A stretch of 64,000 nucleotides of DNA from UBA5158 sp963692955. Lineage in GTDB: Bacteria; Pseudomonadota; Gammaproteobacteria; DSM-16500. The stretch covers positions 248,001-312,000 of the forward strand of contig OY843587.1 in the NCBI GenBank assembly GCA_963692955.1, in the 5' to 3' direction. The notes under the pieces were generated by a model. The model saw only the letters and a program-made list of their open reading frames with translations, made no database searches and was not told the origin of the DNA. Every line of letters starts with the position of its first letter. Position 1 is the stretch's first letter. The position numbers and the translations under genes are program-made. Positions 25,309 to 34,857 of the stretch are shown here, one piece after another.

Positions 25309-26634
25309 TTATCCTTCAGCTAAAGCCTTTGTTACTTTAAAAGCACGCGCGCACATGTCGACGTTATGCAGGCGTAAATAATCCACCGCTTGCTCCGCTA
25401 AGTATAACGAAATCGAGAGCGTTTCAACATCTCGATCTGCGGGCGGCTGCAAAGTGAATTGTTTTAAAAAAGATTTGCGCGAATGGCCGACCAGCAAGCG
25501 CGTGTCTAACGATTTGAACGTGCTGATTTGCCGCAGCAACGCGAAAGATTGTTGGGGGGTTTTTCCAAAGCCAATGCCTACGTCTAAAATGACGCGCTCA
25601 CGCTGAATGCCGGCGTCGGCTAAGGATTCTAATGTGTGTGCTCCCCAAGCGTACACCGCGGCTAGAGGATTTTCCGCTAACGGCAGCACGCGCCGACCAT
25701 CGGCGGGCAAGCCTAATTCATGCATGATGACGACATCGCAATCATGTTCGGCGATGACTTTACGCATCGCGGGATTGCGCAAGCCGCTGACGTCGTTAAT
25801 CCAATCGGCGCCGAGTGCTAACGCTTGTTGCGCGGTTTCCGGGTGACGGGTGTCAACACTGATTTTTGGCGTGATGAGAAACGTATGTTTTTGAGATATC
25901 ACGGCGGTGAGTACGCCCGCCAAACGCCGCCATTCTTCCGCGTGCGTGATGGGCGCGGCGCCCGGACTAGTCGCTTCCGCGCCGAAATCTAAAATTTCCG
26001 CGCCGCTTGCGACCAGTGCCGCGCTCTGCGCGAGTGCGTTGGCTACCGGCATAAAAATATTCGCGTCGGAAAAAGAATCCGGCGTAATATTTAAAATGCC
26101 GACTAATTGCGGCGTATCGATACGTTGCGCGATTTGCCGCGTGCGGAACGGCGCTTCCCCAGAAAAACGCGAACCCCACAACGCCGCCGCTTCCGAGGCA
26201 ATCACGCCGGTGGGAAAGATCCAATCGGGCGCGACATCCGCCAACGGCCACAACGCAAAGGGCCGCGCGTGTAGATGCGCATGCGGAATTTCCAGCGTCG
26301 CGTCCGCGATAACTAAGTTGTCCCACGCTAAAATATCAATGTCTACCGGCCGCGGCGCCCATTTTTCGTGGGGTTTTCTGCCTAATGTGATTTCGATTTT
26401 TTTTAATTGCGCGAGTAAAGCTTGGGGCGCTAGTGTCGCGTCACAGCGCAGCGCGCAATTTAAATAAGGCAGGTCCCACGCGTCCGGCGCGCCGTCCGGC
26501 ATGAGCGCGTCGGAAATATAAACGGGTGACACTTGTCGCACTGACAGCTCAGGAATTTTTTTTAATAACGCCAACGCTTGCCGCAAGCTATGCATGCGGT
26601 CGCCGACGTTGGAGCCTAAGCCTAAGACAATCAT
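25309..26634 (-). CDS. folKP: Fused HPPK-DHPS (FolK-FolP)
   Basis: 441 residues from ATG 26634, one base after the folB stop (TAATATG) and just before the conserved IVLGLGSNVGDR; an in-frame start 27 bp upstream would overlap folB. Residues 1-160 are 6-hydroxymethyl-7,8-dihydropterin pyrophosphokinase (RPVDIDIL motif); about 175-441 are dihydropteroate synthase (LVGILNITPDSFSDAN, DFGAEATSPGA, VGHSRKSFL). It joins two consecutive folate steps in one chain. Such fusions are known in several bacterial and eukaryotic groups. Confidence 0.95.
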   Translation of the reverse strand: MIVLGLGSNVGDRMHSLRQALALLKKIPELSVRQVSPVYISDALMPDGAPDAWDLPYLNCALRCDATLAPQALLAQLKKIEITLGRKPHEKWAPRPVDIDILAWDNLVIADATLEIPHAHLHARPFALWPLADVAPDWIFPTGVIASEAAALWGSRFSGEAPFRTRQIAQRIDTPQLVGILNITPDSFSDANIFMPVANALAQSAALVASGAEILDFGAEATSPGAAPITHAEEWRRLAGVLTAVISQKHTFLITPKISVDTRHPETAQQALALGADWINDVSGLRNPAMRKVIAEHDCDVVIMHELGLPADGRRVLPLAENPLAAVYAWGAHTLESLADAGIQRERVILDVGIGFGKTPQQSFALLRQISTFKSLDTRLLVGHSRKSFLKQFTLQPPADRDVETLSISLYLAEQAVDYLRLHNVDMCARAFKVTKALAEG

Positions 26635-26635
26635 A

Positions 26636-26992
26636 TTAAGCACCAAAACTAAATGACGCACCGCCGGTCAGCGCGGGGATAGCAGGGAATTTTTTCACGC
26701 GGACATTGACCGCCGCGGTGGCGGGCAGTTGTGATTGGATCAATTGATGCAGCGCGTAACTTAAGTGTTCGAGTAAGCGGTAGGTTTTGGTCGCGGTCTG
26801 CGCGACGAGATCCGCGATGAGCGTGTCGTAACTGAAAGTATCGCGCAAATCATCGCTAAAACACGCGGCAGGCGGTTCTGAAAAAGTAATATCGATGTCC
26901 ACACTGACGCGTTGTCGCTGCGCGCTTTCTTCCTTTGGCCAGCCTAAAAAAACATTTAATTCTAGCGCGTGTAATATTAACCGTGATTTCAT
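26636..26992 (-). CDS. folB: Dihydroneopterin aldolase
   Basis: 118 residues, normal length. The pattern LHALELNVFLGWPKEE, DTFSYDTLIADLV, TYRLLEHLSYAL and the C-terminal VRVKKFPAIPAL with the catalytic Lys fit FolB. It converts dihydroneopterin to hydroxymethyl-dihydropterin, the substrate of the next enzyme encoded immediately downstream. Overlaps the upstream aldo/keto reductase gene by 4 bp (ATGA). Confidence 0.94.
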   Translation of the reverse strand: MKSRLILHALELNVFLGWPKEESAQRQRVSVDIDITFSEPPAACFSDDLRDTFSYDTLIADLVAQTATKTYRLLEHLSYALHQLIQSQLPATAAVNVRVKKFPAIPALTGGASFSFGA

Positions 26993-27930
26993 TCTTCACA
27001 TATCTTATCAATGGCGGCCATGACTTGCGCCGTTAATTTTGGTTTCATGTCGATCGCGCCTAAATTATCTAAAAGCTGATCGACTTTGGTCGCGCCGGTA
27101 ATGACGGAACTAACCTGCGGGTTCTTCAAACACCACGCGATCGCTAACTGCGCGACGGTGCCGTCTAACTCCGCCGCTAACTTCGCGAGTTTTTTCACGA
27201 TCTCGACTTGTTGTTTAAAATTATCCGGGATCAACCACGATTCATTCGCCAAGCGGCTGTCGCGCGGCACGCCGTTATTATATTTGCCGGATAAAATGCC
27301 GGAAGCGAGCGGGCTCCAAATCGTCGTGCCCATGCCGTATTTTTTAAATAACGGCAGATAATCATGCTCCAAATGCTCGCGCGCGAATAAATTATATCTG
27401 GGTTGTTCCACGGACGGCGGCATGCAATTTAATTTTTCCGCGGTTTGATACGCCGCTTCGATTTGCGCGGTACTCCATTCGGACGTGCCCCAATAAAAAG
27501 CGTAACCATGCCGGACTAACTGATCCATCGCTTGCACCGTTTCTTCGATCGGCGTTTCCGCGTCGGGGCGGTGGCAATATAAAATATCGACGTAATCCAG
27601 TTGCAAACGGCGCAGCGAGTTGCGCGTGCCTTCGATTAAATGTTTGCGCGATAAACCTGTATCGTTAGGCCCGTTGCCGCCCCAAAATATTTTTGTCGTC
27701 ACGACTAAATCTTCGCGGCGGAAATCTTGCAGGACTTTTCCCATTAACGTTTCGGCTTCGCCATGCGAATACCCTTCGGCGTTATCAAAAAAATTCACGC
27801 CATGATCGACGGCGGCATGCATAATTTCTTTAACTTCTTTGATGCCTAACTGTTTGGCGAAAGTAATCCAAGATCCAAAACCAATTTCACTTAAACGAAT
27901 GCCCGCCTTGCCTAGCTTGTTGTAGTACAT
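26989..27930 (-). CDS. Aldo/keto reductase (Kv-beta-like subgroup)
   Basis: 313 residues with a TIM-barrel AKR pattern. The catalytic tetrad is visible: Asp and Tyr in FFDNAEGYSHGEAE, Lys in VVTTKIFWGG and His in DILYCHRPD. The YWGTSEWS and late ITGATKVDQLLDNL segments place it near the voltage-gated K+ channel beta-subunit/YghZ group that binds NADPH. Good AGGA-type ribosome site. It heads the leftward folate group; its substrate, and whether it acts in folate/pterin metabolism, are not evident. Confidence 0.92.
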   Translation of the reverse strand: MYYNKLGKAGIRLSEIGFGSWITFAKQLGIKEVKEIMHAAVDHGVNFFDNAEGYSHGEAETLMGKVLQDFRREDLVVTTKIFWGGNGPNDTGLSRKHLIEGTRNSLRRLQLDYVDILYCHRPDAETPIEETVQAMDQLVRHGYAFYWGTSEWSTAQIEAAYQTAEKLNCMPPSVEQPRYNLFAREHLEHDYLPLFKKYGMGTTIWSPLASGILSGKYNNGVPRDSRLANESWLIPDNFKQQVEIVKKLAKLAAELDGTVAQLAIAWCLKNPQVSSVITGATKVDQLLDNLGAIDMKPKLTAQVMAAIDKICEE

Positions 27931-27995
27931 GAGGAAATCCTTTTATGCGGCGATGATGGCGACCATTTTAGCATTGGTTTGTCATCTCGTCATGT

Positions 27996-28670
27996 TTAAG
28001 GACTGTAAGTTGTGTAATCCATGCGAAATGTGTCGGTAACAATATTTTGGTGGCGGAGGATGATTTTATCCTGGAGGATTTTCTTATCAGATTCAGATTT
28101 GGTAAAAACACCTTGTTTACTCAAAGCTTCAATCACGAGCGGGCTAAACACTTCCCCACTGGCGGACGGCACGGAAAAATAGTGGGGCTCTAACGTACAA
28201 TTCGTTTCTAAAAAGATTAAATGATGCAAGTACTTGGCGATCTGAATTTGCAATAGTTGGTAATTATCTTGAAAGACGGCGCTGCTGGTGTCTAACGTAT
28301 TGAGCGCTTTTTCTAAGTCTAGATCTAACTCGGCGTCGGGCGACAAGGCTTTAAGCTTTTGTTCATCAACGGGGAACATGGCGATGTTCTCATTAAAAGT
28401 CTTGAGATAATCTTCATAGCAATGCGCCACCCAAACTAGCTGCATGAGATTTTCCAGCGCGGTATCGATTTTTAATTCCGTCTCAAGCTGGTAGTTCTTA
28501 TTGTATGATTGGCTAAAATCCAAATAGAGAAAACAATGAATATCGTGCTCGGCAAGGTGGACCATAGGGAATTTGATATAGCTAACTTTCGTTAATAGTT
28601 CTTTGATTTGCGCTAATAAGACTTTTAAATCAGTTGCTTCCATGCTGTGTTTGTCAAAAAATGAAAACAT
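27996..28670 (-). CDS. Hypothetical protein
   Basis: 224 residues, start supported by GAGG upstream (MFSFFDKHSMEATDLK). Predominantly helical, acidic, rich in Leu/Tyr/His, with no membrane helix, signal peptide or recognised domain. AT-richer than the neighbouring aldo/keto reductase gene. It stands between the folate group and the divergent SUF operon. Confidence 0.6.
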   Translation of the reverse strand: MFSFFDKHSMEATDLKVLLAQIKELLTKVSYIKFPMVHLAEHDIHCFLYLDFSQSYNKNYQLETELKIDTALENLMQLVWVAHCYEDYLKTFNENIAMFPVDEQKLKALSPDAELDLDLEKALNTLDTSSAVFQDNYQLLQIQIAKYLHHLIFLETNCTLEPHYFSVPSASGEVFSPLVIEALSKQGVFTKSESDKKILQDKIILRHQNIVTDTFRMDYTTYSP

Positions 28671-28815
28671 ACAGCCTCGCTTGTTAAATTAGTGTCCAAA
28701 ATTTAGAGAGGATAAAATAGTCTTTTCTTTAAAATCAGTCAAGTAATTGCCACTTTAGAAACTTCAAAGTGTTATTTTAGCTACAGTTTTTACCCAGACC
28801 CGCCGCTAATAATCT

Positions 28816-28824
28816 TGTTATAAT
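28816..28824 (+). promoter_or_regulatory. Extended -10 promoter for the SUF operon
   Basis: TGTTATAAT is a perfect -10 with the TG extension, 59 bp before the regulator ATG; no good -35 is visible, as expected for extended -10 promoters. The stretch just downstream (CAATATGGTACTGTATACAT) is partly palindromic and could be the Rrf2 operator. Confidence 0.5.
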
Positions 28825-28882
28825 CAGCACCAATATGGTACTGTATACATTCACAGCCAAATAGCGAATTACGGGTCAAATT

Positions 28883-29344
28883 ATGTTGCGCATCAGCAAA
28901 CTCACCGATTATGCGACCGTCATAATGAGTTTCTTGGCGCTTACGCCTAGCGCTATCGCCAGCACGGTGGAAGTCGCGCAAGCGACGCACTTGAGCTTAC
29001 CGACCGTCAGTAAAATTTTAAAAATGCTTTGCGAAGCCGAGTTAGTGACATCATTTCGCGGTACGGGCGGCGGTTATCAACTAGCGCGGCCGGCGGGCAC
29101 GATTAATGTCGCGCAAATCGTCGATGCGATTGAAGGTACGTTCGCGCTGACGGAATGTTGCAAGACGGATAATGGCTGCGTCATCGATTCGCTGTGCTCT
29201 ACGAAAGAAAATTGGCAAGTGATCAATAAAATAATCTTAACCGCACTCGCCGGTATAACGTTGCAAGACATGATGTTGCCGTTAACCGCGCAATCTTTAA
29301 CATTGAAAGGAATTCCCATCAAGGTTGCTGAACATGGCAAATAA
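28883..29344 (+). CDS. sufR: Rrf2-family SUF operon regulator (IscR-like)
   Basis: 153 residues. An N-terminal winged helix (LRISKLTDYATVIMSFLAL, LSLPTVSKILKMLCEAELV, FRGTGGGYQLARP) and the Fe-S ligand cluster C-C-x5-C-x5-C (ECCKTDNGCVIDSLC) match the SUF-specific Rrf2 regulator of gammaproteobacteria that lack isc. It probably senses cluster status and represses its own operon. Overlaps sufB by 11 bp. The symbol follows function, not orthology with cyanobacterial SufR. Confidence 0.92.
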   Translation: MLRISKLTDYATVIMSFLALTPSAIASTVEVAQATHLSLPTVSKILKMLCEAELVTSFRGTGGGYQLARPAGTINVAQIVDAIEGTFALTECCKTDNGCVIDSLCSTKENWQVINKIILTALAGITLQDMMLPLTAQSLTLKGIPIKVAEHGK

Positions 29345-30776
29345 TTATTTAAAACAAGTCGTGAAAAAAAAATATGAACATGGTTTCGTGACGACGATCG
29401 AATCCGACGCGCTGCCGCCCGGTTTATCAGAAGACGTCGTGCGGGAAATTTCGCGCCGTAAAGAAGAACCGGAATTTATGTTGGCGTGGCGGTTACGCGC
29501 TTACCGGCATTGGTTGACGTTGGCGCCACCGGCGTGGGCGCATTTGCATTATCCAGAAATCGATTATCAAAGTATTATTTATTACTCCGCGCCCAAATCT
29601 AACAGTGACGCGCCGCAAAGTTTAGACGAAGTCGATCCGAAATTACTTGAGACTTATAAAAAGCTAGGCATTCCGCTGCATGAACATGCCAAGCTCGCCG
29701 GCGTCGCGGTGGACGCGGTGTTTGATAGCGTGTCGGTCGCGACGACGTTTAAGGCAAAACTGAGCGAAGCGGGGGTGATCTTTTGTTCGTTCTCGGCAGC
29801 GGTGAAAAACCATCCTGACTTAATCGAAAAATATCTCGGCACAGTCGTGCCGTATCGCGATAATTTTTTCGCGGCGTTAAATGCCGCCGTGTTTAGCGAT
29901 GGCTCGTTCGTCTTTATTCCCAAAGGCGTGCGTTGTCCGATGGAATTATCGACTTACTTCCGGATCAACGCCGCTAACACCGGCCAGTTCGAGCGTACGT
30001 TGATCGTCGCCGAAGAGGGGAGTTACGTGAGTTATTTGGAAGGTTGCACCGCGCCCATGCGCGATGAAAATCAATTGCATGCCGCCGTCGTTGAACTCAT
30101 CGCGTTAGACGACGCGCAAATAAAATATTCCACCGTGCAAAATTGGTATCCGGGCGATGAAAACGGCGTCGGCGGGATTTTTAATTTTGTGACCAAGCGG
30201 GGCATTTGTCGCGGCAAAAATTCTAAAATTTCTTGGACGCAAATCGAAACCGGTTCCGCGATCACGTGGAAATATCCGAGCGTGATTTTAAAAGGTGACA
30301 ATTCGCGCGGTGAATTTTATTCCGTGGCGTTAACTAATAATTATCAACAAGCCGACACCGGCACGAAGATGATTCACATCGGCAAGAACACGAGTAGCAT
30401 GATTATTGCTAAGGGCATTTCGGCGGGCTTTGGCCAAAACACGTATCGCGGTTTAGTGCGCGTGTTGCCGACCGCCGCTAAAGCGCGTAATTACACGCAA
30501 TGCGATTCATTATTGTTGAGTTCCACTTGTGGCGCCCATACGTTTCCTTATATCGAAGTAAAAAATTCTACGGCGCAAATCGAACATGAAGCGTCGACGT
30601 CAAAGATTGGCGAAGACCAATTATTTTATTGCCGTCAGCGCGGGCTTTCCACCGAAGACGCGGTGTCGATGATAGTGAATGGTTTTTGCAAACAAGTTTT
30701 CAAAGAATTGCCGATGGAGTTCGCGGTGGAAGCGCAAAAATTATTAGAAGTGAGTTTAGAGGGGAGTATAGGTTAA
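29334..30776 (+). CDS. sufB: SufB, Fe-S scaffold subunit
   Basis: 480 residues from ATG 29334, inside the end of the regulator gene. It has the SufB blocks YSAPK, FIPKGVRCPMELSTYFRIN, SWTQIETGSAITWKYPS and the late conserved LLSSTCGAHTFPYIEV containing the cluster-assembly Cys. With SufC and SufD it forms the SufBC2D scaffold on which clusters are built. Joined to sufC by TAATG. Confidence 0.98.
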   Translation: MANNYLKQVVKKKYEHGFVTTIESDALPPGLSEDVVREISRRKEEPEFMLAWRLRAYRHWLTLAPPAWAHLHYPEIDYQSIIYYSAPKSNSDAPQSLDEVDPKLLETYKKLGIPLHEHAKLAGVAVDAVFDSVSVATTFKAKLSEAGVIFCSFSAAVKNHPDLIEKYLGTVVPYRDNFFAALNAAVFSDGSFVFIPKGVRCPMELSTYFRINAANTGQFERTLIVAEEGSYVSYLEGCTAPMRDENQLHAAVVELIALDDAQIKYSTVQNWYPGDENGVGGIFNFVTKRGICRGKNSKISWTQIETGSAITWKYPSVILKGDNSRGEFYSVALTNNYQQADTGTKMIHIGKNTSSMIIAKGISAGFGQNTYRGLVRVLPTAAKARNYTQCDSLLLSSTCGAHTFPYIEVKNSTAQIEHEASTSKIGEDQLFYCRQRGLSTEDAVSMIVNGFCKQVFKELPMEFAVEAQKLLEVSLEGSIG

Positions 30777-31543
30777 TGTTAGCGATTAAAAATTTACATG
30801 CCGCGATCAAAGATGAAAATCAACAAGCCAAAACGATTTTGCGCGGTATTAATTTAACTATTCCCGCCGGTGAAGTCCACGCCATCATGGGGCCCAACGG
30901 TTCCGGTAAAAGCACGCTCGCGAATGTATTAGCGGGACGTGAGGATTACACTTTGGAACATGGCAGCGTCACGCTGCACGGCCAAGATTTATTAACGCTG
31001 GCGCCGGAATCACGCGCGGCGGCCGGATTATTTTTAGCGTTTCAATATCCGGTCGAAATCCCCGGCGTTAACAATATGTATTTCTTGAAAGCCGCTTTAA
31101 ACGCGCTGCGTAAAAGCCGCGGCTTGACGCCGCTGGACGCGATGGATTTTATCAAAGCCAGCAAAGCAAAAATGAAAGAAGTCGGATTAGACGAAGCGTT
31201 TTTAAACCGCGCCGTCAACGAAGGTTTTTCCGGCGGCGAAAAAAAGCGTAACGAAGTATTACAAATGATGATGCTTGAGCCCGCGCTCGCGATTTTAGAT
31301 GAAACCGATTCGGGTTTGGATATCGACGCGCTGCAAATGGTGGCGAAAGGCGTTAACTCGCTGCGCTCACCCGACCGTAGTTTCATTATCGTCACACATT
31401 ATCAAAGATTATTGGATTACATCGTGCCGGATGTCGTGCACGTGATGGTGAACGGTCAAATTATTAAATCCGGCGGCAAAGAATTGGCGTTGGAGTTAGA
31501 AGCGAAAGGGTATGGTTGGTTAGAAGGGTCTGTTTCCGCATGA
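30776..31543 (+). CDS. sufC: SufC, Fe-S assembly ATPase
   Basis: 255 residues, start fixed by the TAATG junction with sufB. ABC ATPase with Walker A GPNGSGKST, signature GFSGGEKKRNE (the SufC-specific form), Walker B LAILDETDSGLD and the H-loop VTHYQRLLDY. It drives conformational change of the SufBCD scaffold. Overlaps sufD by 4 bp. Confidence 0.98.
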   Translation: MLAIKNLHAAIKDENQQAKTILRGINLTIPAGEVHAIMGPNGSGKSTLANVLAGREDYTLEHGSVTLHGQDLLTLAPESRAAAGLFLAFQYPVEIPGVNNMYFLKAALNALRKSRGLTPLDAMDFIKASKAKMKEVGLDEAFLNRAVNEGFSGGEKKRNEVLQMMMLEPALAILDETDSGLDIDALQMVAKGVNSLRSPDRSFIIVTHYQRLLDYIVPDVVHVMVNGQIIKSGGKELALELEAKGYGWLEGSVSA

Positions 31544-32835
31544 GCATGTCAGTCGCAGTAAAAGAAGCGTGGTGGTTAACTTGTTTTGCAGAACAGCAAG
31601 CCAAGCCGGATTGGCTGCGTCAATTACAATTGGAAGAACATAACAATTTTTTAGCGCGCGGCTTGCCGCTGCGCCGTGATGAACGTTGGAAATATTCCGA
31701 CGTTGCATTTTTAGAAAAAGAGAATTATCGCCCGGCTACATTGCTAGACGAAGAGCATGGTCGAACGCAAGCCGCCGCTAAACACGCGGCGCTGCCAGAG
31801 AGCATTTTCATCGTCATGGTAAATGGGTGCTTTTCTCCGGCCTTATCGCAATTAGCGAAATTGCCGGCGGGGGTGGTGTTATGCAGTATGCGCGACGCGT
31901 TGACCCAGCATGGCGATTTGCTGAAAAAATATCTATTACCAGCGGCCGCGTCGGCGTTTGCGAATTTGAATATGGCGTTGTTGACGGACGGCATTTTCTT
32001 ACACGTAGCGGAAAACGTCACCCTGACCACGCCGCTGCATGTGTTATATCTCAACGCGCAGCAAAGTCATATCGTCAGCAGCCCGCGGCATTTATTCGTT
32101 TTAGAAAAATCCGCGCGCGCGGTGATTTTGGAAGAACATAGCGCGCAGGGGCAAGATAATTATTTTACGAATATCGTTACCGACGTGCATACCGCGGCTA
32201 ATGCGTCATTGAAATTATTTAAAATTCAAAATGACAGCCGCGCCGCCACGCATTTTTCGCAAACCGTCGTGCAGCAGAGTAAAGACAGCGCGGTGGAAAT
32301 TTTTCATTTGGCGGTGGGCGCGAAATTCGCGCGCGAAGATGTTTTCGTTAATTTAAATGAACCCGGCGCGCACGCCGACGTAAATGGTCTTTATTTTTTA
32401 AATCATGACGCGCAGCATATCGACCATCATATTCAAATCGATCACAAAGCGCCGCACGGCAGCAGCAATATGTTATATAAAGGCATACTCGACCAACAGT
32501 CGCATGGCGTCTTTAACGGCAAAATCTTCGCGCACCCAGGGGCCGCTAAAACCCGTTCCGAGCAGGCTAACCATAATTTATTGATGAGCAAAGCAGCGGT
32601 GATCGATACCAAGCCCGAATTTGAAATTTATGCCGATGATGTGAAATGCGCGCACGGCGCGACCGTCGGACAAGTCGACGCCGAAGCTTTATTTTATTTA
32701 CGTTCACGCGGCGTCGATGCGCACACCGCGCTGAAAATGTTAACGTTTGCTTTCGCCGAAAATGTGTTGGCGCGCATCACCGAGCCTGCGATCGCGCAGT
32801 ACATGCATAACATATGGGATGGGATCAGCCGATGA
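31540..32835 (+). CDS. sufD: SufD, Fe-S scaffold subunit
   Basis: 431 residues from ATG 31540 (ATGA overlap with sufC; a second ATG two codons on is also possible). N-terminal WKYSDV, and the conserved C-terminal beta-helix end with the CAHGATVGQVD segment holding the scaffold His, then LFYLRSRGVD. Partner of SufB in the scaffold. Overlaps sufS by 4 bp. Confidence 0.96.
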   Translation: MSMSVAVKEAWWLTCFAEQQAKPDWLRQLQLEEHNNFLARGLPLRRDERWKYSDVAFLEKENYRPATLLDEEHGRTQAAAKHAALPESIFIVMVNGCFSPALSQLAKLPAGVVLCSMRDALTQHGDLLKKYLLPAAASAFANLNMALLTDGIFLHVAENVTLTTPLHVLYLNAQQSHIVSSPRHLFVLEKSARAVILEEHSAQGQDNYFTNIVTDVHTAANASLKLFKIQNDSRAATHFSQTVVQQSKDSAVEIFHLAVGAKFAREDVFVNLNEPGAHADVNGLYFLNHDAQHIDHHIQIDHKAPHGSSNMLYKGILDQQSHGVFNGKIFAHPGAAKTRSEQANHNLLMSKAAVIDTKPEFEIYADDVKCAHGATVGQVDAEALFYLRSRGVDAHTALKMLTFAFAENVLARITEPAIAQYMHNIWDGISR

Positions 32836-34052
32836 TAGTGGATTTTATAAAATTGCGTGACGATTTTCCGCTGCTCAAAGAACAAAACCGCGGCCAGCCA
32901 GTCATTTATTTAGATAACAGCGCGACCAATCAAAAACCGCAATATGTGATCGACGCGATTAATAATTATTATTGTCGCGATAACGCTAACATTCATCGCG
33001 GCGTGTATGAATTGAGTGAACGCACGACGCGTGATTTTGAAAACGCCCGCGAAAACGTGCAGCGCTTTATTAACGCGCGCTTTGCGCACGAAATTATTTT
33101 TACGCGCGGCACCACGGAAGCGATTAATTTAGTCGCGCAAAGTTATGGCCGCTCGCAGTTTCAACCGCATGATGAAATTATCATTAGCACCATGGAACAT
33201 CACTCCAATATTGTGCCTTGGCAAATGGTCGCAGAACAAACCGGCGCCGTCTTGCGTATTATTCCCATTAGCGACAGCGGCGAAATCGATTTAGAAGCGT
33301 ATGAAAAAAGCTTCACCGCGCGCACTAAAATGGTCGCGGTAGTGCATGCGTCGAATGCCTTAGGCACGATCAATCCCATTAAACGAATGGCGCAACTCGC
33401 GCACACGCAGGCTGTGCCGATCTTGGTGGACGGCGCGCAAGCGTTTCCGCACATGCCGGTGGACGTGCAAGATTTAGATTGTGATTTTTACGCTTTTTCC
33501 AGTCATAAAGCTTACGGCCCGACCGGCGTCGGCGTTTTATACGGCAAAGAAAAATATTTAGAAATTATGCCTCCCTACCAAGGCGGCGGCGATATGATCG
33601 AAAGCGTTACCTTCAAGAAAACGACTTACAATAAATTACCGTTTCGTTTCGAAGCGGGCACGCCGAATATCGCGGGCGTGATTGGATTTAACGCCGCGCT
33701 CAATTATTTAAGAAATATCGGCATGGAAAAAATCGCCGCGCGCGAACATGAATTATTGAATTACGCGACCGATCAATTGCACTCGGTGCCGGGTTTGAAA
33801 ATTATCGGCACGGCGAAACAAAAAGTCGGCGTGATTTCCTTCGTGATGGATGGCGTGCATCCGCACGACATCGGGACTATTTTGGATGAAAACGGTGTTT
33901 GCGTGCGCGCCGGTCATCATTGCGCGATGCCATTGATGGAACGGCTTGGTATTCCCGCGACAGTACGCGCCTCGTTCGGTTTATATAACAGTGAAGCCGA
34001 CGTGAACGCGTTAGTGCGCGCCTTGCAACAAGTGCGGGAGTTATTTGCCTAA
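32832..34052 (+). CDS. sufS: SufS, group II cysteine desulfurase
   Basis: 406 residues from ATG 32832 (ATGA overlap). PLP fold-type I; the Schiff-base Lys is in FSSHKAYGPTG, and the active-site persulfide Cys in RAGHHCAMPLM, on the short loop typical of SufS. It supplies sulfur for cluster assembly. No sufE is present; the SufU/IscU-type protein next door may accept the sulfur. Joined to the next gene by TAATG. Confidence 0.97.
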   Translation: MIVDFIKLRDDFPLLKEQNRGQPVIYLDNSATNQKPQYVIDAINNYYCRDNANIHRGVYELSERTTRDFENARENVQRFINARFAHEIIFTRGTTEAINLVAQSYGRSQFQPHDEIIISTMEHHSNIVPWQMVAEQTGAVLRIIPISDSGEIDLEAYEKSFTARTKMVAVVHASNALGTINPIKRMAQLAHTQAVPILVDGAQAFPHMPVDVQDLDCDFYAFSSHKAYGPTGVGVLYGKEKYLEIMPPYQGGGDMIESVTFKKTTYNKLPFRFEAGTPNIAGVIGFNAALNYLRNIGMEKIAAREHELLNYATDQLHSVPGLKIIGTAKQKVGVISFVMDGVHPHDIGTILDENGVCVRAGHHCAMPLMERLGIPATVRASFGLYNSEADVNALVRALQQVRELFA

Positions 34053-34498
34053 TGTCGTTACGTGAACTTTATCAAGAGGTGATCGTCGATCACAGTAAAA
34101 ACCCGCGTCACTTCGGCGAGTTAGCGGATGCGAACCATCAAAAAGAAGGTTTCAATCCCTTATGCGGCGATCGACTCATTGTCTACGTGAAAGAAAAAAA
34201 CGGCGTCGTCGAAGCGATAAATTTTAAAGGCAGCGGCTGCGCGATTTCCATCGCCTCCGCGTCATTAATGGCGGAAGCGTTGCAAGGCAAATCCGTCGCG
34301 GAAATCGAAGCGATATTTCATGACTTTCATAAAGTCGTGACGGAAGGCCATGATGAAGTGTTAGAAGAAAAAATTGGTAAGTTGTCCGTGCTCGCCGGCG
34401 TGGCGCAATATCCGGTCCGCGTGAAGTGCGCGACCCTGGCCTGGCACACCGTCAAAGCGGCACTCGCGGACGATCCATTACATGTCTCTACGGAGTAA
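34052..34498 (+). CDS. sufU: SufU/IscU-type scaffold or sulfur-transfer protein
   Basis: 148 residues of the IscU/NifU N-terminal family with the three conserved cysteines: NPLCGDRL, KGSGCAIS and VKCATLAWHT. The short insertion before the third Cys and the GDR element resemble SufU more than IscU, suggesting zinc-dependent sulfur transfer from SufS. Placement between sufS and the A-type carrier supports that role. SufU versus IscU function cannot be settled here. Confidence 0.93.
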   Translation: MSLRELYQEVIVDHSKNPRHFGELADANHQKEGFNPLCGDRLIVYVKEKNGVVEAINFKGSGCAISIASASLMAEALQGKSVAEIEAIFHDFHKVVTEGHDEVLEEKIGKLSVLAGVAQYPVRVKCATLAWHTVKAALADDPLHVSTE

Positions 34499-34502
34499 GA
34501 CT

Positions 34503-34856
34503 ATGTCAAACCCACCTGTCACTTTTACCGATGCCGCGGTAACGCATATCAAAAAAATGTTGCTGCAAACGCCGAACGCGTTGGGTTTCCGTTTGGCCGT
34601 GAAAGAAACCGGCTGCTCAGGTTATTCTTATGTGCCGTCTATCATTGATAATCCCGTGAGTGGTGATCTTAATTATAGTGTGCAGCAAGATTTGCAAGTC
34701 TACGTCGAAGAAAAATCGCTGCCGTTTATTAAGGAAGTGTTAGTCGATTACACCGAAGACGAGACGCAAGGTTTAAAACAAAAGCGGTTAGTCTTCGTCA
34801 ACCCAAATGAAAAAGCGCGCTGCGGTTGCGGCGAAAGTTTTACGATAGAGAAATGA
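34503..34856 (+). CDS. sufA: A-type Fe-S carrier (SufA/HesB family)
   Basis: 117 residues from ATG 34503, with CGGAG in the preceding gap. The A-type ligands are all present: Cys in GCSGYSYV and the C-terminal CGCGESF. It carries assembled clusters to apoproteins. Starts 4 bp after sufU ends and is followed within 1 bp by sufT. Confidence 0.95.
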   Translation: MSNPPVTFTDAAVTHIKKMLLQTPNALGFRLAVKETGCSGYSYVPSIIDNPVSGDLNYSVQQDLQVYVEEKSLPFIKEVLVDYTEDETQGLKQKRLVFVNPNEKARCGCGESFTIEK

Positions 34857-34857
34857 T